Assembly (NCBI GenBank): GCA_963774305.1
Contig: CAVZEM010000008.1
Location: forward strand, 124,001 to 188,000
Length of the DNA: 64,000 nt
Source: DASUPK01 sp963774305
GTDB taxonomy: Bacteria > Actinomycetota > Thermoleophilia > Solirubrobacterales > 70-9
Direction: 5' to 3'
This document shows, one piece after another, positions 56,365 to 64,000 of this stretch. Position 1 is the first letter of the stretch. The number at the start of each line of letters is the position of its first letter. The notes beneath the pieces were generated by a model. It was given only the letters and a program-made list of their open reading frames with translations, was not told where the DNA came from and ran no database searches. Position numbers and translations under genes: made by a program.

Positions 56365-56636
56365 GGACCGTGCACCCGTTCTCGAGACGAGGCTCCCGGG
56401 CGTGTCCGCCGTGTTTGGCTCGGGTCAGGCTTGCCTGCATCACATGTCGGCTACCGCTTAAGGCTGCTTCCTTCCGGACCTGACCTGGTTCGCAGGCCGA
56501 CATTGCGCAGGACCTGGCCGTCAACGCCGCCTGCGGCGACCCGGCCCCGAGGGCCGGTCCCTTGTCAGGGAATTCAGCTCCGCTTGAGCGGGTTGCGGAT
56601 TACAGGGCACCGCTAATTCCCCGCCTAGCACGGTCC
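56365..56636 (-). ncRNA. ffs: Signal recognition particle RNA, large type with Alu domain
   Basis: On the minus strand the core GGTCAGGTCCGGAAGGAAGC (56485-56462 region) is the conserved helix-8 segment that binds Ffh. Upstream, AGCGGTGCCCTGTAATCC (from 56614) matches the Alu-domain consensus of the Bacillus-type large SRP RNA. The ends pair: GGACCGTGC (56636-56628) with GCACGGTCC (56373-56365), a perfect 9-bp closing helix, which sets a length of about 272 nt, near the Bacillus value. AUGUCGGC pairs with GCCGACAU around the core. Two GC-rich hairpins lie between the Alu and S parts. It precedes the dnaX-ybaB-recR cluster, a common position. Confidence 0.93.
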
Positions 56637-56646
56637 ACCGGTGATG

Positions 56647-57957
56647 CTAACCGCTCGGGACCGGTTCGGCCGTCGCCGCCACTCGCCCGATCAGCTCCGC
56701 GGCGCGCTCGTTGCCGGGCCTCGCGTGCAGGCGGGCCGCCACTGCGGCCAGGCGCCCGTGGAGCTCACGGTCGGCGAGCAGTCGATCGATCGCCGCGGGC
56801 AGATCGCCGTCCCCGAACGAGTAGGTCGGAAGCCGCGTGCCGAACCCGGTCTCGTGGATTCGCTGCGCGTTGTCGTGCTGATCCCAGAAGATCGGTAGAA
56901 GGATCATCGGCTTGCCGAAGTGCAGGGACTCGGTGGTCGTGTTGTTGCCGCCGTGGGTGATCACCAGGTCCACGTGCGGCAGCACGGAGACCTGCGGCAG
57001 GAACTCCTCTCCCACCATGTTGTCCGCCAGCTCATACTCGGCATGCTGAGGGCCCTTCGAGACCACGTAGCGATGGGGCGTGTCCGCAAGGACCTCCACC
57101 AGCCTCTTCATCAGCGGCACGTCGCCGGAGCCGAGCGAGCCGAGGCTGACGTAGATCAGCGCTCCCTCGCCGCCGGCGCGCTCCGCCGGCGGGTTCCAGG
57201 CGGCGTCGGTCGTCCGGACGCTCGACTCGAGGTTGTGCCAGGTGGGCCCGAGCGGCCGGGACCGCGGATAGTCGACCTCACCCGGATAGAGGTAGAGATT
57301 GAGCCACTCCGACTCGTGGATCATCTCGCCGTCCGGTAGTGGTGGCGCCCCGCGCTCGATGCAGAACTCGCTGAACTCTCCCTGCATCTCGTCGGTGACT
57401 CGCCGGTACTCGGCGCGGTAGTCCTCCCAGGAGGAACGGTCATCGATCGGCAGCCCCGTGTAAGGGGGCGGCAGCTCCGGATCCTTCACCTCGAGCGGAT
57501 TGCAGGAGACGATCCGCACCCAGGGCCGTCCGCTGGCGGGGATCGCAGGGAAGGCGCAGACGTTGTCCTCGACGATCGCGTCCGGCTGCACCTCGTCGAA
57601 GATCTCGACGAGTCGGTTGTCGACGTGGCGGGCGCCGTCGATCAGCGCCTGCCAGGTGGGAGCCATGAACTCGCCGAGCTGATCGAAGGTCGACTTGCGG
57701 AAGACGGGGGCCGTCTCGCGGATGAAGTCCTTCCAGAACTGCCCGGGCTCCTCCTCGACCTCCGGCGGCGGCGCCAGGCGCATCAGGCGCTCCTCGAAGC
57801 CCTTCTCCTCGAGAGTGCCGGCGAACGATTCCTCGATCACGAAGATCACACGATGGCCGGATCGCCTCAGGACCTCCCCGATGCCGATGCAGTTGTTGGT
57901 CGGGCCGAACGCCCCTTCCGGGAAGAAGACGACCGTCTTGCCCTGAGGGTCGGCCAT
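56647..57957 (-). CDS. UGT-type (GT1) glycosyltransferase
   Basis: The 436-residue protein has the GT-B layout of MGT/UGT enzymes. The N-terminal half starts TVVFFPEGAFGPTNNCIGIG and binds the acceptor. The C-terminal half has GALIYVSLGSLGSGDVPLMK near residue 255 and the nucleotide-sugar site VITHGGNNTTTESLHFGKP followed by FWDQHDNAQRI near 345. It moves a sugar from a nucleotide donor to a small hydrophobic acceptor. There is no signal peptide. The acceptor is unknown. It is divergent from the GspE/PilB-like gene and ends 11 bases before the SRP RNA start. Confidence 0.88.
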   Translation of the reverse strand: MADPQGKTVVFFPEGAFGPTNNCIGIGEVLRRSGHRVIFVIEESFAGTLEEKGFEERLMRLAPPPEVEEEPGQFWKDFIRETAPVFRKSTFDQLGEFMAPTWQALIDGARHVDNRLVEIFDEVQPDAIVEDNVCAFPAIPASGRPWVRIVSCNPLEVKDPELPPPYTGLPIDDRSSWEDYRAEYRRVTDEMQGEFSEFCIERGAPPLPDGEMIHESEWLNLYLYPGEVDYPRSRPLGPTWHNLESSVRTTDAAWNPPAERAGGEGALIYVSLGSLGSGDVPLMKRLVEVLADTPHRYVVSKGPQHAEYELADNMVGEEFLPQVSVLPHVDLVITHGGNNTTTESLHFGKPMILLPIFWDQHDNAQRIHETGFGTRLPTYSFGDGDLPAAIDRLLADRELHGRLAAVAARLHARPGNERAAELIGRVAATAEPVPSG

Positions 57958-58017
57958 GCGGCGAGTCTATTTACGCCCAACGGCGGCCGGAGCTTCATTT
58001 ATTTGCGCAAATGGCCG

Positions 58018-59781
58018 ATGAAGGCAGGGATGAACGTCTCAGCGACCACGCCTGCGGCCAGAGCCGCAGTTCCCGCTGGGCTGACCCTGCCCACCGGTAC
58101 GAGCGATCCAAGCCGCCGGCTCGGCGACGTCGCGGTCGACCTCGGCTTCGCCGACCGGGAGCTGGTCGAGCAGCTGATGGTCAAGGAGGAGGAGACCGAC
58201 AAGCCGGTGGGCGCGCTCCTGGTCGAGAGCGGGATCATCGATTCGAGCCAGCTTGCCCGGATCCTGGCCGAGAGGAATTCACTCCCCTACGTCGATCTGA
58301 ACACCTTCGAGGTGGACCAGGGAGCGGCGAACCTCGTCGACGGGGCCGAGGCGCGGCGCTATGGGTCGGTACCCATCGCATTCCTCGACGGCGGCAAGCT
58401 GCTCGTGGCGGCCTCCGATCCCTCGAACGTCCTCGGCACCGACAACATCGCCATGGCGACGGGCTACGAGGTGACGAGGGCGATCGCCACACCCGATGGG
58501 ATCGATGCGCTGATCACCCGGCTCACCGGGCTGAGCGGCTCGGTCACCGAGATCGACGACGATTCAGAGGGCGACCCCGACGGCGGCGAGGTCCTGGAGC
58601 TGCGCGCGTCCGCGAAGCAGGCGCCCGTCGTCAAGCTCGTGCACTCGATCATCGCCGACGCCGTCAACCGCGGCGCCTCCGACATCCACTTCGATCCGCG
58701 GCGCGAGGCGATGCAGGTCCGCTACCGCGTCGACGGCGTCATGATCGACTCGACCACGGTGCCCAACAACCTGGTGGCCGGGCTGATCTCGCGGATCAAG
58801 ATCATGGCCGAGCTCGACATCGCCGAGCGCCGGATTCCCCAGGACGGACGCGTGGCGCTCGACGTCGACGGCCGACACATCGACATCCGCGTGGCGGTCC
58901 TACCCGTGATCCGCGGGGAGTCCGTGGTGATGCGGATCCTCGACAAGGACCGGGTCGTGCTCGACCTCACTTCGCTCGGTATGCGCGAGGAGGACCGCAA
59001 GCTGCTGCTCGGCGCGGTCAGCCAGATCCAGGGCGCCATCCTCGCCACCGGCCCCACCGGCACCGGCAAGACGACGACGCTCTATGCCCTACTTCGAGAG
59101 CTGAACACGCCCGATCGCACCCTGATCAGCATCGAGGACCCGGTCGAGTACGAGGTTGACGGCGTCAAGCAGATCCACGTCAACGCCAGCGCGGGTGTGA
59201 CGTTCCCCACTGGGCTTCGTTCGATGGTCCGCGCGGATCCCGACGCGCTGATGGTGGGCGAGATTCGGGACCGCGAGACCGCGCAGGTCGCGATGGAGGC
59301 CGCCCTCACCGGCCATCTCGTCCTCTCGACGCTGCATACGAACAGCGCCTCCATCACCGCCGCCCGGCTGATCGACATGGGCGTCGAGCCCTTCCTGATC
59401 GCTTCCGGAATCCGGTGCATCGTCGGCCAGCGGCTGGCGCGCCGGCTGTGCGACTCCTGCAAGCGTCCCGCAAACCTTTCCGCCGGTGAGCTGAGCGCGC
59501 TCGGCGTCGCCGGCAACGGCTCCCCGCCGACGGTCTTCGAGCCCGTCGGATGCGTCAGCTGCCTCGGCACCGGCTATCGCGGCCGCATCGGGCTCTACGA
59601 GGTGCTGATCCTGAACGAGGAGATTCGCTCCCTGATCATCACCAAGGCCTCGAGCGGCGACATCAAGGCCGCCGCCGTCGCCGCCGGCATGCACAGCATG
59701 CGGGATGACGGGCTCGAGAAGGCACGTCAGGGAATCACCTCGGTTGCCGAGGTTCTGCGCGTCGTCGGCGACGCCGGCTAG
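58018..59781 (+). CDS. pilB: GspE/PilB-type secretion or pilus assembly ATPase
   Basis: About 587 residues from ATG 58018; ATG 58030, after GGCAGGG, is an alternative. The MshEN-type N-terminal domain includes LVEQLMVKEEETDKPVGALL and LARILAERNSLPYVDLNTF. The ATPase has SDIHFDPRREAMQVRYRVDG, Walker A GPTGTGKTTTLYALL near 350, Asp box ISIEDPVEYEVDGVKQIHVN and Walker B-type DPDALMVGEIRDRET. The zinc pair is CDSCKRP and CVSCLGTGYRGRIG. It powers assembly of a type IV pilus or type II-like system. No other pilus genes are in the window, so the symbol reflects the family only. Confidence 0.92.
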   Translation: MKAGMNVSATTPAARAAVPAGLTLPTGTSDPSRRLGDVAVDLGFADRELVEQLMVKEEETDKPVGALLVESGIIDSSQLARILAERNSLPYVDLNTFEVDQGAANLVDGAEARRYGSVPIAFLDGGKLLVAASDPSNVLGTDNIAMATGYEVTRAIATPDGIDALITRLTGLSGSVTEIDDDSEGDPDGGEVLELRASAKQAPVVKLVHSIIADAVNRGASDIHFDPRREAMQVRYRVDGVMIDSTTVPNNLVAGLISRIKIMAELDIAERRIPQDGRVALDVDGRHIDIRVAVLPVIRGESVVMRILDKDRVVLDLTSLGMREEDRKLLLGAVSQIQGAILATGPTGTGKTTTLYALLRELNTPDRTLISIEDPVEYEVDGVKQIHVNASAGVTFPTGLRSMVRADPDALMVGEIRDRETAQVAMEAALTGHLVLSTLHTNSASITAARLIDMGVEPFLIASGIRCIVGQRLARRLCDSCKRPANLSAGELSALGVAGNGSPPTVFEPVGCVSCLGTGYRGRIGLYEVLILNEEIRSLIITKASSGDIKAAAVAAGMHSMRDDGLEKARQGITSVAEVLRVVGDAG

Positions 59782-59865
59782 CACTCTCCACCTGTCGATC
59801 CAAGAGACTGCCGTTCGTCGTTAGGGTGAAGCGGCGAACCGCGCTGCCAAGACAAGGAGATTGGG

Positions 59866-60249
59866 ATGAAGTACGCGTTCACGATCTACGGCGACGAGAG
59901 CCAGCGCGACAGCGCGACTCCCGAGCAGCAGGAGGCGATGTCCAAGGCCTACGCCGCCGTCACCCAGGAGATGGAGGAGAAGGGCGTCTTCGTCGCCGGG
60001 GACGGCCTGTACCCCACCGCGACCGCCACCACCGTCCGCGTTCGCGAGGGCGACCGCGACGTCACCGACGGCCCCTTCGCGGAGACCAAGGAGCAGCTCG
60101 GTGGCTTCTACGTCCTTGACGTCAAGGACCTCGACGAGGCAATCGAGTGGGCGGCCAAGATCCCGGGCTCGCAGTTCGGGTCGGTCGAGATTCGCCCGGT
60201 GATGGTCTTCGACGAGGCCGGGAACCTGGTCGAGGAAGCGACTGCCTAG
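59866..60249 (+). CDS. YCII/DGPF-domain protein
   Basis: The 127-residue protein shows the DGPF signature DVTDGPFAETKEQLGGFYVL near residue 64 and the N-terminal strand KYAFTIYGDE. The fold is the ferredoxin-like YCII domain. The ECF sigma factor gene begins 10 bases after its stop, the fixed association seen for ECF42 sigma factors, so the protein probably acts in the same signal path. Its biochemical role is unknown. A site AAGGAGATTGGG precedes the ATG. Confidence 0.9.
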   Translation: MKYAFTIYGDESQRDSATPEQQEAMSKAYAAVTQEMEEKGVFVAGDGLYPTATATTVRVREGDRDVTDGPFAETKEQLGGFYVLDVKDLDEAIEWAAKIPGSQFGSVEIRPVMVFDEAGNLVEEATA

Positions 60250-60259
60250 TTCGCCCGAG

Positions 60260-61486
60260 TTGGTCGATCGTCTGTTCCGTCACGAGTCGGGACGGGCGAT
60301 CGCCTCACTGATCCGCGTACTCGGCGACTTCGATCTCGCCGAGGACGCGGTTCAGGAGGCCTTCGTCGTCGCCATGCAGGTCTGGCCCGAGCGCGGCATC
60401 CCGGACAACCCGGGCGCCTGGATCACGACCACGGCGCGGAACAAGGCGATCGACCGGCTGCGGCGCGAGCGGCGCGGTGCCGAGAAGCAGGAGGAGCTCG
60501 AGGCGCTCGAGCCGCCCGCCCCCACCGAGGACGACGAATTCGAGGAAGCCCCTTTGATCGGCGACGACCGCCTACGGCTGATCTTCACCTGCTGCCACCC
60601 GGCGCTCGCGCCGGAGGCGCGGGTCGCCCTCACGCTGCGCACGCTGGGCGGGCTGGCCACTCCCGAGATCGCCCGAGCCTTCCTGGTCTCGGAGCCGGCC
60701 ATGGCGCAGCGCCTCGTGCGCGCCAAGCGCAAGATCAAGACGGCGAACATCCCGTACCAGGTGCCGGCCGACCACGACCTGCCGGACCGCCTCAACTCCG
60801 TTCTCACCTCGCTGTATTTGATCTTCAACGAGGGCTACTCCGCGACCTCGGACGAGGCCCTCGTCAGGCGCGAGCTCTCCGGCGAGGCGATCCGCTTGGC
60901 GGGAACCCTGGCCCGGCTGATGCCCGACGAGCCGGAGGCTCTGGGACTGCTCGCCCTGATGCTGCTGCAGGACTCCCGGCGGGAGGCGCGGGTGGGAGCG
61001 TCCGGCGAGCTGGCGCTGCTGGAGGAGCAGGACCGCTCGCTCTGGGACAGCCGCGAGATCGACACCGGCCTGGGCCTGCTCGAACGCGCGGGCCGCCTCG
61101 GGCCGGCGGGCCCGTACGTGCTGCAGGCGGCGATCGCGGGCGAGCACGCCCGGGCCGGCGCCGCCGATGAGACCGACTGGTCGCGAATCGCCTCCCTCTA
61201 CGGACTGCTCGCGATGGCGCAGCCGTCGCCGGTGATCGAGCTCAACCGCGCGGTTGCGCTCGCGATGGCGGAGGGTCCGGAGCGCGGACTGGAGGCGATG
61301 GACGATCCCGCCTTGGCCGAGCCGCTCGCCGATTACCACCTGTTCTGGTCGGCGCGCGCCGACCTGCTCCGGCGTGTCGAGCGACGGGAGGAGGCCACCG
61401 ACGCCTACCGCCGCGCGCTCGAGCTGGCGACGAACCCCGTCGAGCGGCGCTTCCTGGAAGGCCGGATCGCCGAGTTACGGAGCTAG
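60260..61486 (+). CDS. ECF-type RNA polymerase sigma factor, ECF42 group
   Basis: The protein of about 408 residues starts at TTG 60260 or a CTG just upstream. Sigma-2 is near the N-terminus (ASLIRVLGDFDLAEDAVQEA, WITTTARNKAIDRLRRERRG). Sigma-4 follows (VALTLRTLGGLATPEIARAF, MAQRLVRAKRKIKTANIPY). A C-terminal extension of about 220 residues of TPR-like helices completes it (EGYSATSDEALVRRELSGEA, NRAVALAMAEGPERGLEAM). ECF42 members carry exactly this extension and sit beside DGPF proteins. They are thought to be controlled by the extension and not by an anti-sigma factor. Its 3' end overlaps pdxH by 12 bases. Confidence 0.93.
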   Translation: MVDRLFRHESGRAIASLIRVLGDFDLAEDAVQEAFVVAMQVWPERGIPDNPGAWITTTARNKAIDRLRRERRGAEKQEELEALEPPAPTEDDEFEEAPLIGDDRLRLIFTCCHPALAPEARVALTLRTLGGLATPEIARAFLVSEPAMAQRLVRAKRKIKTANIPYQVPADHDLPDRLNSVLTSLYLIFNEGYSATSDEALVRRELSGEAIRLAGTLARLMPDEPEALGLLALMLLQDSRREARVGASGELALLEEQDRSLWDSREIDTGLGLLERAGRLGPAGPYVLQAAIAGEHARAGAADETDWSRIASLYGLLAMAQPSPVIELNRAVALAMAEGPERGLEAMDDPALAEPLADYHLFWSARADLLRRVERREEATDAYRRALELATNPVERRFLEGRIAELRS

Positions 61487-62092
61487 GCGCTCAATCCGCC
61501 AGCCGCCGTCCTCACGGGTGAAGAGGAAGCGGTCGTGCATCCGGCTCTCGCGGCCCTGCCAGAACTCGATCGCGGTGGGCCGCACGAGGTAGCCGCCCCA
61601 GTGCTCGGGCCGGTCCGGATCGTCTTCCCCGAGGCCACGGAGCATCTCCTCGAAGCGCCGCTCGAGCAGCTCGCGCTCGATCGGCCGGCTCTGCGGTGAG
61701 ATCGCGGCGGCAACCCGGCTCTCCCGGGGGCGGCTGGCGAAGTACTCATCGGAGTCCTTCGGCGAAAGCTTCTCCACCTCGCCCCGGACCCGCACCTGCC
61801 GGTCGAGCTCGCGCCAGTAGATCACCAGCGCGGCCCGCGGGTTCGCCTCGAGCTCCCGGCCCTTGGCGCTCTCGTAGTTGGTGAAGAAGCGAAAACCGTC
61901 GGGGCCGAATCCCTTGAGCAACACCATGCGGGCATCAGGCCAGCCCGCCTCGTCGACGGTGGCGAGAGCCATCGCCTCGTCCAGCGGAACGTCCTCCCGC
62001 GCCTCCGCGAACCAGGCGGCGAACTGCTCCATCGGATCGTCGGCCAGCCGGTCGCGGTCGAGCGGTGGATTCTCGGGACGCCGCGGGCTCAC
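61475..62092 (-). CDS. pdxH: Pyridoxamine 5'-phosphate oxidase
   Basis: About 205 residues from GTG 62092, which overlaps the TGA of the MMPL gene (62091-62089). FMN and PLP contacts are visible: DARMVLLKGFGPDGFRFFTN near residue 55, SAKGRELEANPRAALVIYW near 77, RQVRVRGEVEKLS near 98, ASRPRESRVAAAISPQSRPI near 118 and the C-terminal EFWQGRESRMHDRFLF. It oxidises pyridoxamine or pyridoxine phosphate to pyridoxal phosphate in the cytoplasm. A longer frame from 62653 runs antisense to the MMPL gene and is rejected. Confidence 0.94.
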   Translation of the reverse strand: MSPRRPENPPLDRDRLADDPMEQFAAWFAEAREDVPLDEAMALATVDEAGWPDARMVLLKGFGPDGFRFFTNYESAKGRELEANPRAALVIYWRELDRQVRVRGEVEKLSPKDSDEYFASRPRESRVAAAISPQSRPIERELLERRFEEMLRGLGEDDPDRPEHWGGYLVRPTAIEFWQGRESRMHDRFLFTREDGGWRIERLAP

Positions 62093-64000
62093 AGTTGCAT
62101 CGAATCCTTGCGCGGCCGTCGGGGCGGTGGCTTCTTCTTCGGCGCCGCCTCCGCGACGGCCTCGTTCTGCGCGCCCGCACCCTCGATGTCGATGTGCGGC
62201 ACGACCCGCTCGGCCCATTTCGGGATCCACCAGGTCCCGCGCTTCCCCACCAGCACCAGCAGCGCCGGTGCGAACAGCATCACGGTCAGCCCCGCCAGGG
62301 CCACGCCGACCGAGAGGCCGACGCCGAACTGCTTCACGGTTGGGTCGCCGTTGAGGATGAAGCTCGCGAAGACGGCGATCATGATCAGCGCCGCCGCGCT
62401 GATCACCCGGGCGCCGGTTGCGAGACCCACGGCGATGGCCTTCCGGTGATTCCGCGGGTATCTGGCGCGAGCGTGCTCGATCTGGCTCATCAGGAACACC
62501 TGATAGTCCATCGAGAGCCCGAACAGCACGGCGAACATGATCAGGGGCACGAAGCTCGCGATCGGATCCCCGCTGCTGGTCGTGTCTATCCCGACCAGAC
62601 CCAGCCCCCATCCCCACTGGAAGCAGGCCGTGACCACACCGAAGGCCGCGCATACCGAGAAGACGTTGGCGAACGCCGCCTGAGCCGGGATCGCCATCGA
62701 GCGGAACGCCATCAACAGCACGGCGAAGCCCAGGGCGATGACCGTGAAGATCACCAGGCCGAGCTTGTTGGCGATGCCCGACGCGAGATCCACGTAGGAC
62801 GCCGTTGATCCTCCGACGTGCACCACCAGGCCGGTGCCCTGCGTCGACTGTGGGATCACGTAGGCCCGGATCGTCTTGACGAGATCGGCCGTCTCCTCGT
62901 CGGCCGGATCGGTCTTCGAGACCACGTTGAAGATGGCCGCCTGACCCGACTTGTTGATGCTCGGGGGCGAGACGACCTGCACCCCGATCGTCCCCTCGAG
63001 GGCGTCCTGGAGGCTGACCAGGCGTGGGTCGGTGCCCCGCTTGTCGCCGCCCGCCGCCGTCAGGTCGGCGGTCAGCGTCGATTTGAGCTTCTCGGCCTGC
63101 TGCTGCTGGGTCGCCGCCTGCTGCTGCAGCGCCTGGAGCTGGACCTTCTGGGTCTGGAGCTGCGCCGCCTGGACCTGGGCGTCGGCGGCCTCGAGGGTCA
63201 GCTGGTTCTTCTCCTGGACCAGCGTCACCGCCTGCTTCGCCGCGTCCGCGGCGGCACTGGCGATCGCGAAAGCCTGGCCACCGACCTTCGAGGCCTCGGC
63301 CTTGAGCTGGTCGAACTCGGCCTTGAGCTCGTTCGCCTGTCCCTTCAGGGCCTTGAGCTGCTGGTTCACCTCCTTGAGCTGCTGGATCAGGTCCGGAGTC
63401 GGGTGCTGCTCGATCTGCGCGGCCAGCTCGCTCGCCTGGGCCGAGAGGCTCGCCGCCTGGGCCGCCAGCTCCCTCGCCTGGTCGGTCAGCGACTGCGCCT
63501 CGGCGATCAGCTTGCTCTGCTTCTTCAGCTTGTTGGCGCTCGTCTTCAGCGTCGCCTTCTCCCCCTTCAGGCTGGTCGCCTGGTTCTGCAGGGAGGTCTT
63601 CTCGGCCAGGAGGCGTGCCTGCTCGGCCTCCAGGTCAGTGGCCTGGGCCTGGAGCGAGGCCGCCTGGGCCTGTCCGGTCGACTGCTCGGATTCGAGCTGC
63701 TGCTGCAGGTCCTGCGCCCGCGCGTACTGCTGGTTGAAGGTGCTGCTCGGCTTCGCGGGCGTTGGAAGCTTGACCGCGACCAGCAACGGCGATGTGTAGC
63801 CGGGGCCAAACCCCTGGGACAGATAGTCATACGCCTGCCGCTCGGTGGTCGACTTCGGGGTTGCCCCGATGTCCTCCTGGCCCAGGTTCAGCGAGAAGAA
63901 TGGGATCACCAGGATCCCGAGGATCAGGAACGTGATGCCGACAGCCGACCACGGGTGGCTCGTCACCCATCGGCCCCATGCCCCCCAGAAGCCCCTGTCC
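62089..64000 (-). CDS. MMPL-family protein with long coiled-coil insert, N-terminal half outside the window
   Basis: The frame is open to the right edge; upstream of VTSHPWSAVGITFLILGILV the codons read FWGAWGRW, so the visible part begins near membrane span 7. The second external loop carries an unusual coiled coil of about 230 residues (for example LESEQSTGQAQAASLQAQAT and later QLQALQQQAATQQQQAEKL), followed by a normal loop end with VVHVGGSTASYVDLASG. The last spans have FGLSMDYQVFLMSQIEHAR, the proton-relay signature. A polar C-terminal tail follows. The coil could reach through the cell wall or bind a partner. Third MMPL gene in the window; pdxH overlaps its stop. Confidence 0.88.
   Translation of the reverse strand, partial: DRGFWGAWGRWVTSHPWSAVGITFLILGILVIPFFSLNLGQEDIGATPKSTTERQAYDYLSQGFGPGYTSPLLVAVKLPTPAKPSSTFNQQYARAQDLQQQLESEQSTGQAQAASLQAQATDLEAEQARLLAEKTSLQNQATSLKGEKATLKTSANKLKKQSKLIAEAQSLTDQARELAAQAASLSAQASELAAQIEQHPTPDLIQQLKEVNQQLKALKGQANELKAEFDQLKAEASKVGGQAFAIASAAADAAKQAVTLVQEKNQLTLEAADAQVQAAQLQTQKVQLQALQQQAATQQQQAEKLKSTLTADLTAAGGDKRGTDPRLVSLQDALEGTIGVQVVSPPSINKSGQAAIFNVVSKTDPADEETADLVKTIRAYVIPQSTQGTGLVVHVGGSTASYVDLASGIANKLGLVIFTVIALGFAVLLMAFRSMAIPAQAAFANVFSVCAAFGVVTACFQWGWGLGLVGIDTTSSGDPIASFVPLIMFAVLFGLSMDYQVFLMSQIEHARARYPRNHRKAIAVGLATGARVISAAALIMIAVFASFILNGDPTVKQFGVGLSVGVALAGLTVMLFAPALLVLVGKRGTWWIPKWAERVVPHIDIEGAGAQNEAVAEAAPKKKPPPRRPRKDSMQL

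Noticed and set aside
57625..58017. Upstream extension of the GspE/PilB frame
   Set aside because: It is antisense to the glycosyltransferase gene and has no family similarity.

Overview
The window is high-GC DNA with dense coding on both strands, frequent GTG and TTG starts and many short overlaps between genes. Gene content points to an actinobacterium, most likely of the Thermoleophilia/Solirubrobacterales type; this is an inference from family composition, not from a marker-gene tree. Supporting traits are a succinate dehydrogenase whose third subunit is a CCG-domain protein instead of a heme membrane anchor, an ECF42-type sigma factor beside a DGPF/YCII protein, several secreted proteins with Lys/Cys-rich tails, and delta-60 and Calx-beta repeat proteins. 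The SRP RNA is the large form with an Alu domain.

Layout. 1-7.9 kb: alpha-L-rhamnosidase, double-hotdog thioesterase, MMPL exporter with its TetR regulator and a perfect palindromic operator, and an MBL hydrolase. 7.9-12 kb: Lon, Hsp20, a second MBL hydrolase and a small Cys protein. 12-18 kb: fatty-acid hydroxylase, 2-hydroxyacid dehydrogenase, AT-hook/winged-helix protein, delta-60/RTX secreted protein, mdh-icd. 18-26 kb: truncated beta-helix protein, TetR-AidB-enoyl-CoA hydratase operon, M28 and M50 peptidases. 26-33 kb: secreted protein, sdhA-sdhB-sdhE, SHOCT membrane protein, cation/proton antiporter. 33-44.9 kb: two large repeat-rich surface protein genes, one PKD and one Calx-beta, with near-identical leaders in inverted orientation on either side of lysC-asd. 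44.9-48.8 kb: remains of three copies of a convergent TetR pair around a secreted protein. 49-52.6 kb: PadR-MMPL operon and small proteins. 52.6-56.6 kb: recR, ybaB, dnaX, two secreted proteins and the SRP RNA. 56.6-64 kb: glycosyltransferase, GspE/PilB-type ATPase, YCII/ECF42 pair, pdxH and an MMPL protein with a long coiled coil that runs off the right edge.

The most novel signal is a four-copy structured element of about 67-92 bp at 11.7, 12.8, 19.2 and 21.5 kb. A 45-nt core aligns without gaps, and its central 4-bp stem changes sequence in a compensated way under a constant GNA triloop. It sits at gene ends; two copies supply stop codons and one replaces the end of a beta-helix gene. Second is the inverted duplication around lysC-asd, which places PKD or Calx-beta stalks behind the same promoter and N-terminal domain. 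Third is the decaying triplication of the TetR pair.

Several genes (enoyl-CoA hydratase, sdhB, two secreted proteins, both surface proteins) carry single-base indels, mostly at short homopolymers. Some of these are probably sequencing or assembly errors, so the broken frames should be read with that in mind. No tRNA, CRISPR array, transposase or integrase was seen, and no stretch over 300 bases is left without an assigned feature.
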